Assembly: GCA_021234155.1 (NCBI GenBank)
Contig: JAJEKV010000030.1
Span: forward strand, 8,305,890 to 8,369,889
Source: Isoetes taiwanensis
Lineage: Eukaryota > Streptophyta > Lycopodiopsida > Isoetales > Isoetaceae
Direction of reading: 5' to 3'
DNA: 64,000 nucleotides
This document shows positions 32,272 to 43,411 of this stretch, in pieces; within the stretch, counting starts at the first letter, position 1, and the number at the start of each line of letters is the position of its first letter. The notes beneath the pieces are model-generated. The model had not been told where the DNA came from and did no database searches. It worked only from the letters and a program-made list of their open reading frames with translations. Both the position numbers and the translations under genes were made by a program.

Positions 32272-34491
32272 TTAAAGGAATTTTGATCTTGGCAAGCTCC
32301 TCTTGGAGTTCAAGAGGTACATGAGAAAAAGGATCCGCTTTGGTTCCACGGGTGCGGAGTGCGCGGGCGTGGAAGCAAAGCAACTTTTGAGTAAGTCAAC
32401 CTCGGCTGCAATATTGGGATATGTCCGAGAGCGTGGAGGTTGAGATGTTGAAGGTGGATCGTGGTCTTTGTTGAGCTCCCGAGTGGTGGCATGAACATTT
32501 GCCAATGTGCGCCTTCACCGCTTGCATGAGATTCAAAATGCTTTGGCGAACTTTGGGCATGACATTTGGCATGAGCTTTTCTAAGTCAGGTGCAAAGTGA
32601 ACCTTTTTTTCGTCCTCATGAGGAAGGGTGTCAACTGCAAAGGCAGGTTGCGTGTCCTTCGGAAGAATAGTGAAGGGACGTGATGCCTTGGTCTGGCGTG
32701 AAACTAGACCAACCCAATTTGACTACCGCATGCGGGAGGATTAAGTGCCCGAAAAATTTCCTCTTGGGCTTGTTGATCCAAGGTGAGGTTGATTTCTTCG
32801 GAGCTGGTTGATAGCGTGATTCGAGGCGCTCTTGGGGGCTTCTTGAGAACTGGTCGCGGGCCTTGTTTGCCATTAGCAAGCCAGAGTTGGTAAGCCGTGA
32901 GGCGGACCGATGTGGTCTGATTTGTGCCAGGAAGCTGGACCTGAACTTGTGGAAGTTGAGGGCACGCCGTGGTGGTATGACCCCATTCTTGACAGTGATA
33001 GCACTGAGCTTTAGAAGGATCAAAAGGAGGACGTTGGTTGGATCCCCCGTGGTTGGTCACATTTGTCGATAGAGTTGCGTGGGCTGCACTCAAGAGGTGG
33101 TGGCGATAGTGCGTTTGGGACTGAGGTGTGGTTTGTACTTGATAAACCATTTTGTTGCGGAACGGTGTGGGATGAGTGCGAGTGCACTCTTCCGTGGCAT
33201 GATTGCACATGTTGCATCGCTTGCAATGAGGCGGGCCATTGGTGGAGTTGCACTCATTGGCCAAATGGCCTTGATATTTGCAAATATGGCACCAGATTTG
33301 ATCGCTACTGTTGTGGATTAGCGTGTTGAGGCTGAACAACCGTTTGTGGAACCATGACAGGTGGAATGAACGGGAGCTCTTGAAGAGCCACGCCTCGGGA
33401 GGAAACATTGACGGAGTGATTGACAAGGTCGATAGCCTGGTCCAAAGTTTTTGGACGCAGATATTCATCATGAGTCGAATAGCGAGGAGGAAGTCCTTGG
33501 AGAAACCAGACCAAAAATCGGCTCGCGGTAGGGTACTCCTTGAGCTTACCGGCGAGAATGTGAAGTCGATCCCAAAAATCCCCGCACCGTGGGCTCTTGT
33601 TGCGTTCATTGAGTTGCTTTAGATGAAGTTGATCATCATCCGTGGTCCCAGAATGAGACGTAAAAGCAAAGGCGCATTTCGGACCGATCTCTTGTTTCCA
33701 ATGGCTTTTGTTGGACATGAGCCATTGATGAGGAGAGCCACGCAGTGTGGTGGAAAAGATGTGAAATTTCAGTTGAGGTTGCGCGTGCCCATTTAGGACA
33801 GCTAGAGCCTCAAATTCTTCCATGTGGGCCTGAGCACTTTGGTCTAACGGTTTGCCTTTCGTGTTGCCAAAGGTGGGATAAGTCAGTTTCAGAGTCTGAA
33901 AGGTAGATGGGAAAGTCTTTGGGCTGGATTTGGAACGGGGATAGTGAGAATATTGAGGTTGAGGTGGATTTGGCATTGTGCCTGACGGACCCTGATGAAG
34001 GGGTGACTGCGGTTGAGAAACTGAAGTAGCCGGAGCATTGGTTTTGAGATCTGTAAGGTTGTAAACAGGAAGAGCAAAGTGGGGAAACGAGGGAAAGGAT
34101 ATTCCGGCAGGTATAAAGGAGACATGTGGATAGCCGTGCCCACCCGGGGGGAGAGGATGGTTAAGGAAGTGGCGATGGCCCAAGAATGATGGATGTAGGC
34201 ATGTTCGTGGGTATGAAAGTATGGTTGAGAAGGTTGAGCCAGATAAGGCTCCTGATAATGATGAGGGGACTGAGGTCGTGAGCAATGTTTGCACGCTTGG
34301 GGCGGGGAACTGGGACGAGACTGGACACGAGGGGTGGGTGGCGCGGACTGAGCCCTAGACCGAAGATGGCCGCCCTCTATGTCATAAGCAGATCCATACA
34401 TGTCGCGAACAGTTTCCCGACGCTGATGGCGCTCCAAGCGAGATGCCGTCTGAGAAAGGAGTTCTTCTGGCGTGAAATTGCGGACAGACAT
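32272..34491 (-). pseudogene. gag: Element B gag
   Basis: The start MSVRNFTPEELLSQTAS is at 34491. Two long frames follow: 34294-33305 with the capsid core (LTYPTFGNTKGKPLDQSAQA, SPHQWLMSNKSHW, LQGLPPRYSTHDEYLRP), and 33609-32704 with both zinc knuckles (CHICKYQGHLANEC, CYHCQEWGHTTTACPQ). Here the second knuckle has all of its C, C, H and C residues. Only a few frame changes separate the parts, so B is better preserved than A. The linker to the protease ends near 32272. Confidence 0.75.
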
Positions 34492-34521
34492 GGCGACAGA
34501 AGAAAGTAGGAAAAAATCAGA

Positions 34522-34537
34522 CCCGGCAGCGGCGACA
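34522..34537 (-). promoter_or_regulatory. Primer-binding site at the truncated end of element B
   Basis: On the minus strand, TGTCGCCGCTGCCGGG resembles the tRNA-Asp-type PBS. The next base outward is element A sequence; ACA is shared by both, so the junction can be placed within 34535-34537. Confidence 0.65.
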
Positions 34538-34936
34538 GAGTTTGGTGCACCTGCTTATCACGCCAATGTCCATCGTCTGACCAATATCGACAAGCCTCAT
34601 GAGACCTTTGTAAAATTTTTGTGGCGCAAATTCCTGGGGTATTCTATCAAGAACACCCATATCAATAAGCCTTTCTATAACCTGGTCCTTCATCGCTACA
34701 CACCCAAGCACCACATAGATTGGCCCCAAATGATGTTCTATCGTCTTCTCCAAGAAATGGACCGCCGCCGGGTACCACTTCCATTCTCGAAGTTTCTGTG
34801 GGAGGGCACTTTCAAGCCCTCATCCGACATTACTTCCCTCCCACACCACCCAATTCTCATACTTCCACTCAGCGCTCCCTTCCAGTCAATCACCAAGTTG
34901 GCACATCACGCCCATCTTCCCCTGGTCATGACCCAG
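34535..34936 (+). repeat. 402-bp duplicated target, right copy
   Basis: It is nearly identical to 23627-24028 and in the same orientation. Element A ORF3 continues from its end without loss. Confidence 0.9.
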
Positions 34937-37153
34937 TCACACTCATGTCACTTTGTCTCTTCCTCCGCTACACCATCCACTTCACACCATTTTTCACAAA
35001 CCTCCCACACCGGGCAATGACCAATTCCACCACCACAACACCCTCGTCGGTTGTTGTATCGAGATCGGCCAGGATGCTCAAGCTGCTGCACTTAAGTTCT
35101 GAGGAATCCCAAGACGCTCTTATGAGCGGGGTTCAACGGGCACTAGAGGCCTCTGGGGATCAATTACACCAAGACCTTCAAGCCGCAAGAATCGCCCAAG
35201 TTGCAACTTTGGAGGCCAAACTTCAAGACAAGCATGAAGCTCTCTTACAGGCTCATGCGGATCTCAAGAGTACACAAGCTCAAGTCAGCCAACTCGCAGA
35301 TCAGCAGGCTCAGCTCCAGTCCGAAATTCAGACTCTCTTGGAGCACAACAAGTCCAAAGCTGCTCTCCTGAGTACCAAGGATGAAGATATTGCTAAACTC
35401 AATGCCTTGTACTCGAACTCGTGGTGAAAACTTCCGCACTCAAGTTCAAAATCTTTCAGCCCGAGATGCTCAAGTTGCCTCCTTGACGGCTCAGCTTTCT
35501 ACACAGACCTCTCAGATCACCTCTCTTCAAGATCAGCTTACAGAGGTGCAGAAACAGAAAATACTCGATGACGCGGAGATTGCCGTGCTTCGTCTCAATA
35601 CACCGGGGAAATCTTCCTCCCAGGTCAATCCTTCTCAGAAGCGGGTCCGTGACCAGTCACGCCTCCTACTTGAAAAGGACAATAGGATCCGTGATCTCGA
35701 ACAACGATTCGCGGCAAGCTATTGATCTGGCGATGAGGCTCAAACCAAACTTGACGCCCAGACTTCAATTCTTCACAGAATGCCAGTGGACTTCCCAGCT
35801 CCTTCCTGCTATCATGATTATGTGGTTGCTCGACGCCACCTCTTCCTTTCAAAATGGCACGCAGCTGATGGCCCTGTGGATATCCCATCGGCGATCTTGA
35901 TTTTTCTGATTTGGCCAGAACTCTCCATTGAAGACAAAGGGTTGTGTTGTGCCCTTGTTGTCTTTGATCTCATACACTGTGCCGATCCTGACTTTCTCAC
36001 TTTCCGCGTGGTTCAGCCCATGGCTTACATTTTTCATGATTTCTATCTGGGTGATACACAGGAAAATTTTGGCAATGGGCCACGCCAGCTGTTCCAGGGT
36101 GACCCCACTGCGCAATGGGTGCTTCAGGATAACAATCCATATCTTGCGGATCCTGCTCAGACCAAAACTTTTCATCAGGAGTACATGCCTGAGCTTACCA
36201 ATCATTTATCTCTCTGGCAAGCGGAAGCGCTGCAACAAATAAGGAAGTATCTAGGACATCCCGAAGATCTTCCCTATGCACAAGTCTATATCGCGACACC
36301 TCATTTGGTTACAATCGATTCATGTGCTCGTTGGATAGCAAGGCGGTCCCCACGGATGGGATAGCCCTCTGTCAACTCAGCTCTCTGCTTCTCTTTGGGA
36401 TCGCCGGTGTCGGGCACTTGATCCAGATCTTGTCATCAATTCGTGGAGATCGCCAAGAACCCACGCCCACGGGCATGGTTCCTTCTCCCTATGCTTCCCA
36501 CGGGTGTACCTCCACGCCCCTGGTTCGACTTCGATTGGGCTGCCTTTTTGGACCAAGGTCATGGATGGTCATGCGGGCTGGACACCACCTCGGATCTCGA
36601 CGGATCTCGGTGGGATCCACGTTTTGTTCGCCCGATCACATTGGGAAGAAGGTGCTACTCGGACAACACCACAAATTGGATCTACATTGCTAATGGCGTG
36701 GTTGGCAACAGCCCGCGGATGCGCTTCATGGTCTCAACACCTTCTTGCGAGCGCCTCCACCTCACCCGATCCTACGATTTCATCTTCAAGCAGGATTTTG
36801 CGCTGCCCTCAAATGCATTTTGCTCAGCTCCTTAAATCGGCAGCGTCCCATTTTTCACTGCAATCCAAATGCCAGCGTCAGTGCTTTTGGCCTTCAGACC
36901 TGTCTCCTCATGGAGTGTCAGTACATTTCTTGAGCGCCCACAGCGCACTTGAAGACATGGTGCGGCTCGTTTTTCTTATTGATATCGATCCCGCCCTTGG
37001 CCAAGACACACCTCAAGCTCTTCAATCCCGCCAAGATCTCATCAGCCAGTACCATAATGGAGCCCGTCCTCACTCCCGGGAGGATCACTTTCAGACTGAT
37101 GGCTTCCCGCCCTCCGAAACGCTTCCTCCTTTTTTTCACTCTGAGTGTCGTTT
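34937..37153 (+). pseudogene. Element A third ORF, C-terminal part
   Basis: After the duplicated copy the frame continues with a Thr/Ser linker, then a long coiled coil (about 35100-35720: ATLEAKLQDKHEALLQAHAD, SQITSLQDQLTEVQKQ, RLLLEKDNRIRDLEQRF), then a globular region (ELSIEDKGLCCALVVFDLIH, HDFYLGDTQENFGNG, QIRKYLGHPEDLPYAQVYI at 35930-36300). Coding character persists to just before the purine tract. Frame changes occur near 35425, 35720 and 36350. The coiled coil suggests self-assembly or a structural role; I know no function for this family. Confidence 0.6.
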
Positions 37154-37165
37154 GGTGGGGGGGAG
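37154..37165 (+). promoter_or_regulatory. Polypurine tract of element A
   Basis: GGTGGGGGGGAG lies directly before TGTTAG of the 3' LTR. Confidence 0.8.
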
Positions 37166-37744
37166 TGTTAGTCTGTGCCTCTGATGCAAGGACTATTCAT
37201 GCATCGTCCGAACCAGGTCAAGCTCAAAGATCCTCGGTCAACCACGGGTCGGACATCCAAGCCTCCCACGAGAAGACTAAGCGAGCCCGCTTGCTTGATC
37301 AAAGCCTTTGGCTCCGTCCAAGAGGCTTCGGACAAGTGGGACGTCACCGCCCAGCGTCGGCGTCGGCGTGATTCTAGGCACTTCAAGAGGCACCGCCAAC
37401 ATTCACCAAATCAGGCCTCCTTCCGAGTCGGCACCAGAGATCGGTCGAGTGTCTATATTGGGCCCAAGGCCATTGTACTATATATATGAGTAGAGTTAGC
37501 TCATAAGTTTTAGATGAGTTTTGAGTCTTGTCTCCTTTCAGTTTTCTCTCTATTGCGAGAGCTCATGTATTTTCATCATTGATATCAAGGAAGCTTATCA
37601 TCTTTCTTTCATTTGTTCTGTTCTCTTCTTTTTCTTCTCTTTCAGCAAATCCCGCGTGACATAGTCCCCCGGACTCTCCTGTTAGATCCACGGGTCCTCA
37701 CAGAGGGCTGTCTTCCAGGAGTTCCCGAACCCAGACCCCAAACA
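37166..37744 (+). repeat. 3' LTR of element A
   Basis: It starts TGTTAGTC and ends CCCCAAACA, followed by the CAATG duplication. It is similar throughout to 15751-16325. Confidence 0.9.
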
Positions 37745-37749
37745 CAATG
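37745..37749. other. Target-site duplication CAATG, right of element A
   Basis: This matches 15746-15750 exactly. Confidence 0.85.
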
Positions 37750-39200
37750 GAAAACAGTAAGCTACAATTACTAGAGTTTTCTCAAGTGTTTCCATTTACT
37801 TTAGGCGTTTTCTTTTTGGAAACATTCTAAAGCATGCAATTCTAATAAACATAAAGTAAATGGTTGCAAATGATGGAGTATCTTACTGAAGGAATCCAAA
37901 AACTCTTGATGGTAAGTTTATCCATGCTAGATGCTTAGTCATTCCATCTGCTACATGATTAGTATAACAGCGTTTAAGATCAAGAATTGATTATTAGAGT
38001 TGTTGTTCACAGTCAAAGGACTTGGGCATCTAGGTGCTTTATTATTGATGGTATTTTTGGGCTTATATCACCTTAATTATCCATATATAAGACTTCAATT
38101 TAAAACTTTTCTTCAAGCGAGAGATAATGTAGACAAAAATAAATTAGCATTATGCAAGTTTTTTGAACTAAAATATACACCAAGACTTGAAGAAAGTAAT
38201 AACATTTTTCAAATAAAAACAGCATCTAGATGTAGACACATCATTAACAAGTAACTAGTTTACTCAAAATAACTTGCTCTCTTTAGCACTATCATAACTC
38301 CACATTGGAAAGCCCGTTATATCGGGCAATGGAGCACCTATATTTATAGGTTTAAGGAATGTTGTAGGCCAACAAATGTGGAGCTGGGAACCCCGGGGGA
38401 TGCACCTATTGTATAGGGGGTATGCCACCTGCGTGCAAGGGGTCGGCAAAAACCCCCTTGTATACGTGTTTGAATTTCTTCAGAAACCCTCTTTCCAGCC
38501 ATATACAGTGCCAAAATTGCCCTAAAAACCCCAAAAAGCTACCCCTAGGTACGAGTATATGTACGGTTTAAGGGGAAAACAAACCCTTTCGGGTCACTCA
38601 CATGGTTTATACGGCCAAAACTATGTGAACCCCCCTTGCTGGGAACATATTAGAGGAGAAAAAAATGCCAAGCATAGCATCTTTGCAGAAATAAGCCCCT
38701 CCCATGTATAGGATTACGAAGAACAAATGGAACTACTAAACGAGAGCAAACATCATATGAGAATATGATGAAGACTTCTACAACAAATAGCAAGCCTAGT
38801 GCCCCAAAAATACATGCACGCTCGACCTCCTAAGAATTTGATACACTGATACGCTGTCAGATTGAATTCCAATCAACAAGTAAGTAAGCAGATGACAGGG
38901 CCATCTGTACAGTATATAAATAGTTTCTATTTGTTCCACTGCAACACAGATCTTGCCCCATTGCCACTACCAGTCTATGTCTACTGGTAACTCCGAGACT
39001 ATGCAACAATTTACTAACAACCCTTGTGCTCTTGGATGTTCGACACAGATCTTGATATGATTGAGGGAATCCGAGATATTGAAACAACATAGAATCATTG
39101 AATATACAGGCAAGCATGAGAATTCTGAACAAACTAAATCTTGTTCAAGTAAATTGTTATGGTATAGTACTTAACCACCCAACCTGATCCACAACGGAAT
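37750..39200. other. Non-genic DNA
   Basis: A plus-strand frame of 84 codons at 38000-38254 begins with a hydrophobic stretch but has no recognisable motif. A TATATAAATAG sequence occurs near 38915 with no gene following. I support no gene here. Confidence 0.5.
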
Positions 39201-39202
39201 GC

Positions 39203-39254
39203 CGTAAATCTACCCTGGGATGTGATAAACCCGAACACATGTCTGGGTGAACCA
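39203..39254 (+). repeat. Left arm of an inverted repeat pair (with 41470-41522)
   Basis: CGTAAATCTAC, GGGATGTG and TAAACCCG blocks, followed by an AACCAC end, pair in reverse complement with 41470-41522, about 2.2 kb away. They could be ends of a non-autonomous element. Confidence 0.6.
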
Positions 39255-39529
39255 CTATCTGTCCGAGCTAACCACCATTTTTTGACCGGGATAACCATGC
39301 GATGAACTGAGCTCGAAACTGTGTTCTGACATGCTGATTTTGGAATAGAGCTTGTAATCTGCTCTTTGAATGGTTTAATCCAGTTCAAACACCATTAGAA
39401 TCACTTTGCCAGCCCCTCAAAACCTCATTCATTCAAGAGAGCAAGGGATTTGAACATTGATCAAGCAAGTGAAAAAATATGCAGAAACCCTTGTTTTTTG
39501 TGCTTGAAACTGAGCAGCATGGAATAAAA

Positions 39530-40110
39530 TAACGGCTAAGGTTAGCCAAATGGCTATTTTGTAGCAGTTTTGCCAAGAAAAACGGCTAAAGTAAATGGAA
39601 AGAAAATTTTAGCCCAAAGTTTTTGCCGCCCAAGTGAGTTTTTAGGTTGAATAGCCAAACCTTTACCTCCAGACATATCAAGATAGAGTGGGCTTGGAAA
39701 AATGGATAGATTAGCCTGAAATTCAACACCAATGTATGTACTAACTTTAAGAAATTTCAAATAGGGGTTATATTTTTCTTCTTTTTTCCCTTTCTTTCTT
39801 GTTCCAAGTACAAAGTTGAAGCATTAGAGAAAAAGGAACAATGTAATCCCCCTTTTTTTTAGGTTTTTGAACATGTTCATGTATGTTTGTGTCTTGATTT
39901 ATGTATTTACAATAAATTCAATGTCTTTACCAAAATGCTTGGATTTTTTTTAATTAGCGTGATGGCTAATATTTGCCTTTCCATTTTGTGAAAGTTTAGC
40001 CAAAAGCAAGAAACTGTGATGGAGAAAAATCATTTAGTTTAGCCAAGTGTTAGAAACTCCTAGCCCCAATTTGAAGGTAGTTTAGCTAAACCTATTTTGC
40101 CTATTTTGGA
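39530..40110. repeat. TTTAGCC/GGCTAAA-rich MITE-like stretch
   Basis: Several GGCTAAA/TTTAGCC motifs and a GTTTAGCTAAAC palindrome occur, with similar sequence at both ends in opposite senses (GGTTAGCCAAATGGC near the left, GTTTAGCTAAACC near the right). No coding frame. A MITE is plausible, though I cannot fix a target duplication. Confidence 0.3.
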
Positions 40111-41177
40111 TAGGCATATTCACCCCTTATTCCTTAATCTACACCGTACGTAAAGTTCCTCGTTTGTGGGATATGCAAGTACAAAATTTGCTATACTGTA
40201 TAACAAGATTTGCAAAATACTATAAGATTTCAAGCGGAATACTATATGGTGTTGATTTCGTACGTGCAAAATACAATTATGAGGGCTCTCGCTGCCCTAC
40301 GTCACCCCCCGTGTGAATATGCACCCAAACCAAAGGGGGTTTAAGGGGGATTTTAATTTAAATGTGTTGGACCCAATGGTTGTGTTAATTAATGTCAATG
40401 GTAGTTATGTATTGGTTGTTAATGTCAATGGTTTTGTTATGTGTTGGGGGATTTTATTTTTATATGTTGGATATTAATGGTTTGTGTTGCAAAAAAAATT
40501 TTGGCCCCTTCGGGGCCCTAGGGACGTCAACCTTCTCCCCTGGTGTGACAAAAATTTTAGAATTCAAATCAGAAAAAAACTAGAATTCATTTGAAGCTTT
40601 CATCACCTGTAGCTTTTGAATTTCATCACAATAAAACAAATAGAACATAAGTAAAAGTTACCATAAAGATAGAGCAGATTGATCCCATTATTCTGAAAGT
40701 CATAAAGTTTGCAACACCCATACACAAACATTTTTCAACTGGAATTTAACAGCAGTCTTTGGCCTTCATGGATTCTTGTGGTGAGAAATCAAAGTGGGAA
40801 ACTTTTCTACTTGTTAACACAAGGATCTAGAAGCCTTGGAATTTGCTTAATAACTGCCTCAAAATCTAAAAATGCATGGTAATTTTTTGCAAGCTTCATT
40901 CGGAATGAGCCATAAAACAATATCCAATAGCGCGATCCTGTATTAATCAGCTGGTAGGATGTGAAAGCCTACCAAACCCGGCCAAAAAATTGCTGTTTTA
41001 GCATAGATAACTTAACCAAACATATCCATATCATACACTATCAAAAAGATCTCGGAGAGAGCTTTCCAACGCAATAAAAATCATCTGAAACAGAGCTTTG
41101 GATCAAAAGTTATGATAAGAAATGTGTTGCCGGCGGGGAAACTGCACTACATGCGCCCTTCAAGCCCTTCATGTGCC

Positions 41178-41295
41178 CATTATGCACCACACACACAAGA
41201 AGAGGGCTTTTGTTGTGAGCCATTGGTTGTTGACCATTATGCACCACACGCACAAAAAAAGGGTTTTGTTGTGAGCCATTGGTTGTTGACCATTG
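41178..41295. repeat. 57-bp tandem duplication
   Basis: CATTATGCACCACAC...GTTGTGAGCCATTGG is repeated head to tail with period 57. Confidence 0.7.
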
Positions 41296-41469
41296 AAAAA
41301 AAAAAGGGCTAAAATCAATGGCTCAGAAATGGTGCACTCTAGATGTACGCATTAGTACATCCATTTGAATACATCATGAAATCATAGGAAAACCTTAGTG
41401 AAAAGCGTACAAAAACACAAAGAAAACCCCCTGTTATTATGCTACATATTTATTCCATGCTGAGCAGCA

Positions 41470-41522
41470 GTGGTTAACTCGGACGTGTGTCCGGGTTTAC
41501 CACATCCCGGAGTAGATTTACG
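41470..41522 (-). repeat. Right arm of the inverted repeat pair (with 39203-39254)
   Basis: It is also an imperfect palindrome by itself: GTGGTTAACTCGGAC against GTCCGGGTTTACCAC. Confidence 0.6.
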
Positions 41523-42579
41523 ACCATCCACAACCAAAAGACTATCTTAGCACCAGCTACAAGGCATTGGCTTAACTGATTGTGATCATCACTACTATAT
41601 CCAACCAAAGAGAAATTACATTGGTTTAGGAATAGGGTTGAAAAAGCTTCAGATTCAGGAATTCATAGACTGGCCATACTTCTGCAAAGAACCAAAGGTC
41701 TTCTTCTCCGAAAAGTACTCAGTCCCCTGCAAATGGTTGTAGCTCCCTTGGGCAGAATAACTAGTTTCTCTACAGCTCCTGGACTAATTGATATGCTCTT
41801 CGATAATTGGCGCTTCCCTTTTCCCTTGCTTATCTTAGTCGCAACCTTTTTGTTCAATCTCAACTATTCTATATATCTCGACCCATTTGATATTGTAAAT
41901 AATAGTCCCTTATTACAGTAGTAAATAAATATCATTCTAGACAGTGGCCACCTTTAGATTAAATACTATCTTAAGTCCCTTTGTATTATTGGAAAATCTC
42001 ATAAGAATAATATTTATACATGCCTTTTTCAATTGTTTCCTATAGCAATTTCAACATGGACCACTCCCTCGTGCTTGTAACAGATAGGTTAGTAAGTTAA
42101 TCTGTAGAAGCAATCATGACATTCGTTGCATTAAAGGCTTAAGCTATGATGTATAAGCAATTTAAATATCAATATGGATGCCTACATAAAAGAAATATCT
42201 ACCTAATTGATGCAAAACTTGTGCATACTAAGTTACCACATATGCAAATACATCAATATTTGCGTTATTGTATATGTTATATGGCATAATTATAAGCATT
42301 GTAGTATAAATTTTTATTTAAAATAGATTATCGTTTTTAAGAAATATTGTTCATGTTCTTTACATGTCTAATATGGTTTTACCTACTCATACTATAGTAC
42401 AAGCAAGGAATTGGTGTAGATTGCACTTCTCTTTTAAATCCCATTTAATAGATGTGAGACCTTCTCCTCCTCCTCCCGTTCTCCTGTCGTATCTTCTCAT
42501 GCATATGAAGATTGCCAGACACAAACAATTACTGTCTCAATATGTTCATCATTAGCTCTAGGCATGAAGGACTATGAAG
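41523..42579. other. Non-genic AT-rich DNA
   Basis: Short frames only (62-66 codons); I see no gene or repeat of note. Confidence 0.5.
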
Positions 42580-42762
42580 CAAATCGCATCGATCCGAGAC
42601 ATCGGATCGCCATTCTAGAATGGGACGAGCATGCATGTCATGCATGCATGCGGGCGGCGCATGCCCGTTTTTAATTGGGAGTTCGCTATTTCAGGCGCGT
42701 TCCTGCATCCACGTCTCATCGGCGCTTCCTCTTCTCTCAGCAGTACCTTATTCTCTTTGAAT
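42580..42762 (+). repeat. 180-bp direct repeat, copy 1
   Basis: It is nearly identical to 42943-43119 and carries CCATTCTAGAATGG and clustered CATGCATG (RY-type) motifs, followed by a pyrimidine-rich stretch. Confidence 0.8.
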
Positions 42763-42942
42763 TGTTTCCAGGCAGGGGAGGGGCTTCTTCCTGCCTGGTT
42801 TAGCCAATTTGGCGTATCTTTCTTGCTACCCTTTACCGGCTTTTGGCCTCGTCCTATGACCTTCGTCCTCGATCCTAGTTTGTAAGGAAGTTCTCTGGTA
42901 GTCGGGCGGTTTGTTGGTTTCTTGCGAGTCCCATTCTAGAAT

Positions 42943-43119
42943 CGCATCGATCCGAGACATCGGATCGCCATTCTAGAATGGGACGAGCATGCATGTCATG
43001 CATGCATGCGGGCGGCGCATGCCCGTTTTTGGTTGGAAGTTCGCTATTTCAGGCGCATTCCTGCATCCACGTCTCATCGGCGCTTCCTCTTCTCTCAGCA
43101 GTACCTTATTCTCTTTGAA
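42943..43119 (+). repeat. 180-bp direct repeat, copy 2
   Basis: Begins AATCGCATCGATCCGAGACA as does copy 1, about 360 bp downstream. After it the sequences diverge (TTTGAATTG in copy 1, TTTGAACCC in copy 2). Confidence 0.8.
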
Positions 43120-43330
43120 CCCACCCTCCCCCCCTTCTTTGTTTATTATATTTTGTACAAGTTCTATTTATCATGTTTTTCCACCCGCTGGGTGATGTTA
43201 TTCTCTGGTATGTTTCTCGTTTGTTGTGTTGGTGATGTGCAGGTACAGGTTGGCGAGCGGCATCTGTTTCGACTTCTCCATGCGGGGGTTTTTGGGAGCG
43301 ATTCTATGCCTTATGTTTGTCTAAGCCCCT

Positions 43331-43411
43331 TGCCGAAGGCTTATCACTAGGGTTTTTCCTCGAAAACCCGAAAGGGCGGGGTTTTTTAATCCCGGTGATA
43401 AGCTTTCGGCA
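43331..43411. repeat. Long imperfect hairpin (about 80 nt)
   Basis: TGCCGAAGGCTTATCAC pairs with GTGATAAGCTTTCGGCA. The loop contains a second stem (AAAACCC with GGGGTTTT). Confidence 0.7.

Larger units (their letters stand above)
24029..34534 (-). mobile_element. Element B: inverted one-LTR gypsy copy inserted in element A
   Basis: B is the same family as A, on the minus strand. Its single LTR (3' LTR in its own orientation) lies at 24029-24611, adjoined by a purine tract, ORF3, integrase, RNase H, RT, protease and gag in the expected order. Its other end falls at the PBS, with no 5' LTR. Internal length (24612-34534, about 9.9 kb) equals that of A, so nothing else is missing. It is flanked by 402-bp direct copies of A instead of 5 bp. 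Confidence 0.85.
15751..37744 (+). mobile_element. Element A: Ty3/gypsy (Tat/Athila-like) retrotransposon, interrupted by element B
   Basis: Two direct LTRs of 575 and 579 bp, a 5-bp target duplication, a PBS resembling tRNA-Asp, a purine tract before the 3' LTR, and the order gag, zinc knuckles, protease, RT, RNase H, integrase define a Ty3/gypsy element. DGGS in the protease, the Asp PBS, absence of a chromodomain and a long extra ORF after pol point to the Tat/Athila branch. Without the inverted insert and one duplicated copy it measures about 11.1 kb. Many frameshifts interrupt the coding sequence. Confidence 0.85.

Noticed and set aside
24029-37744. Reading 24029-24611 and 37166-37744 as the LTR pair of one element
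   Set aside because: They are in opposite orientation; CAATG pairs the 37.7-kb LTR with the one at 15.75 kb.
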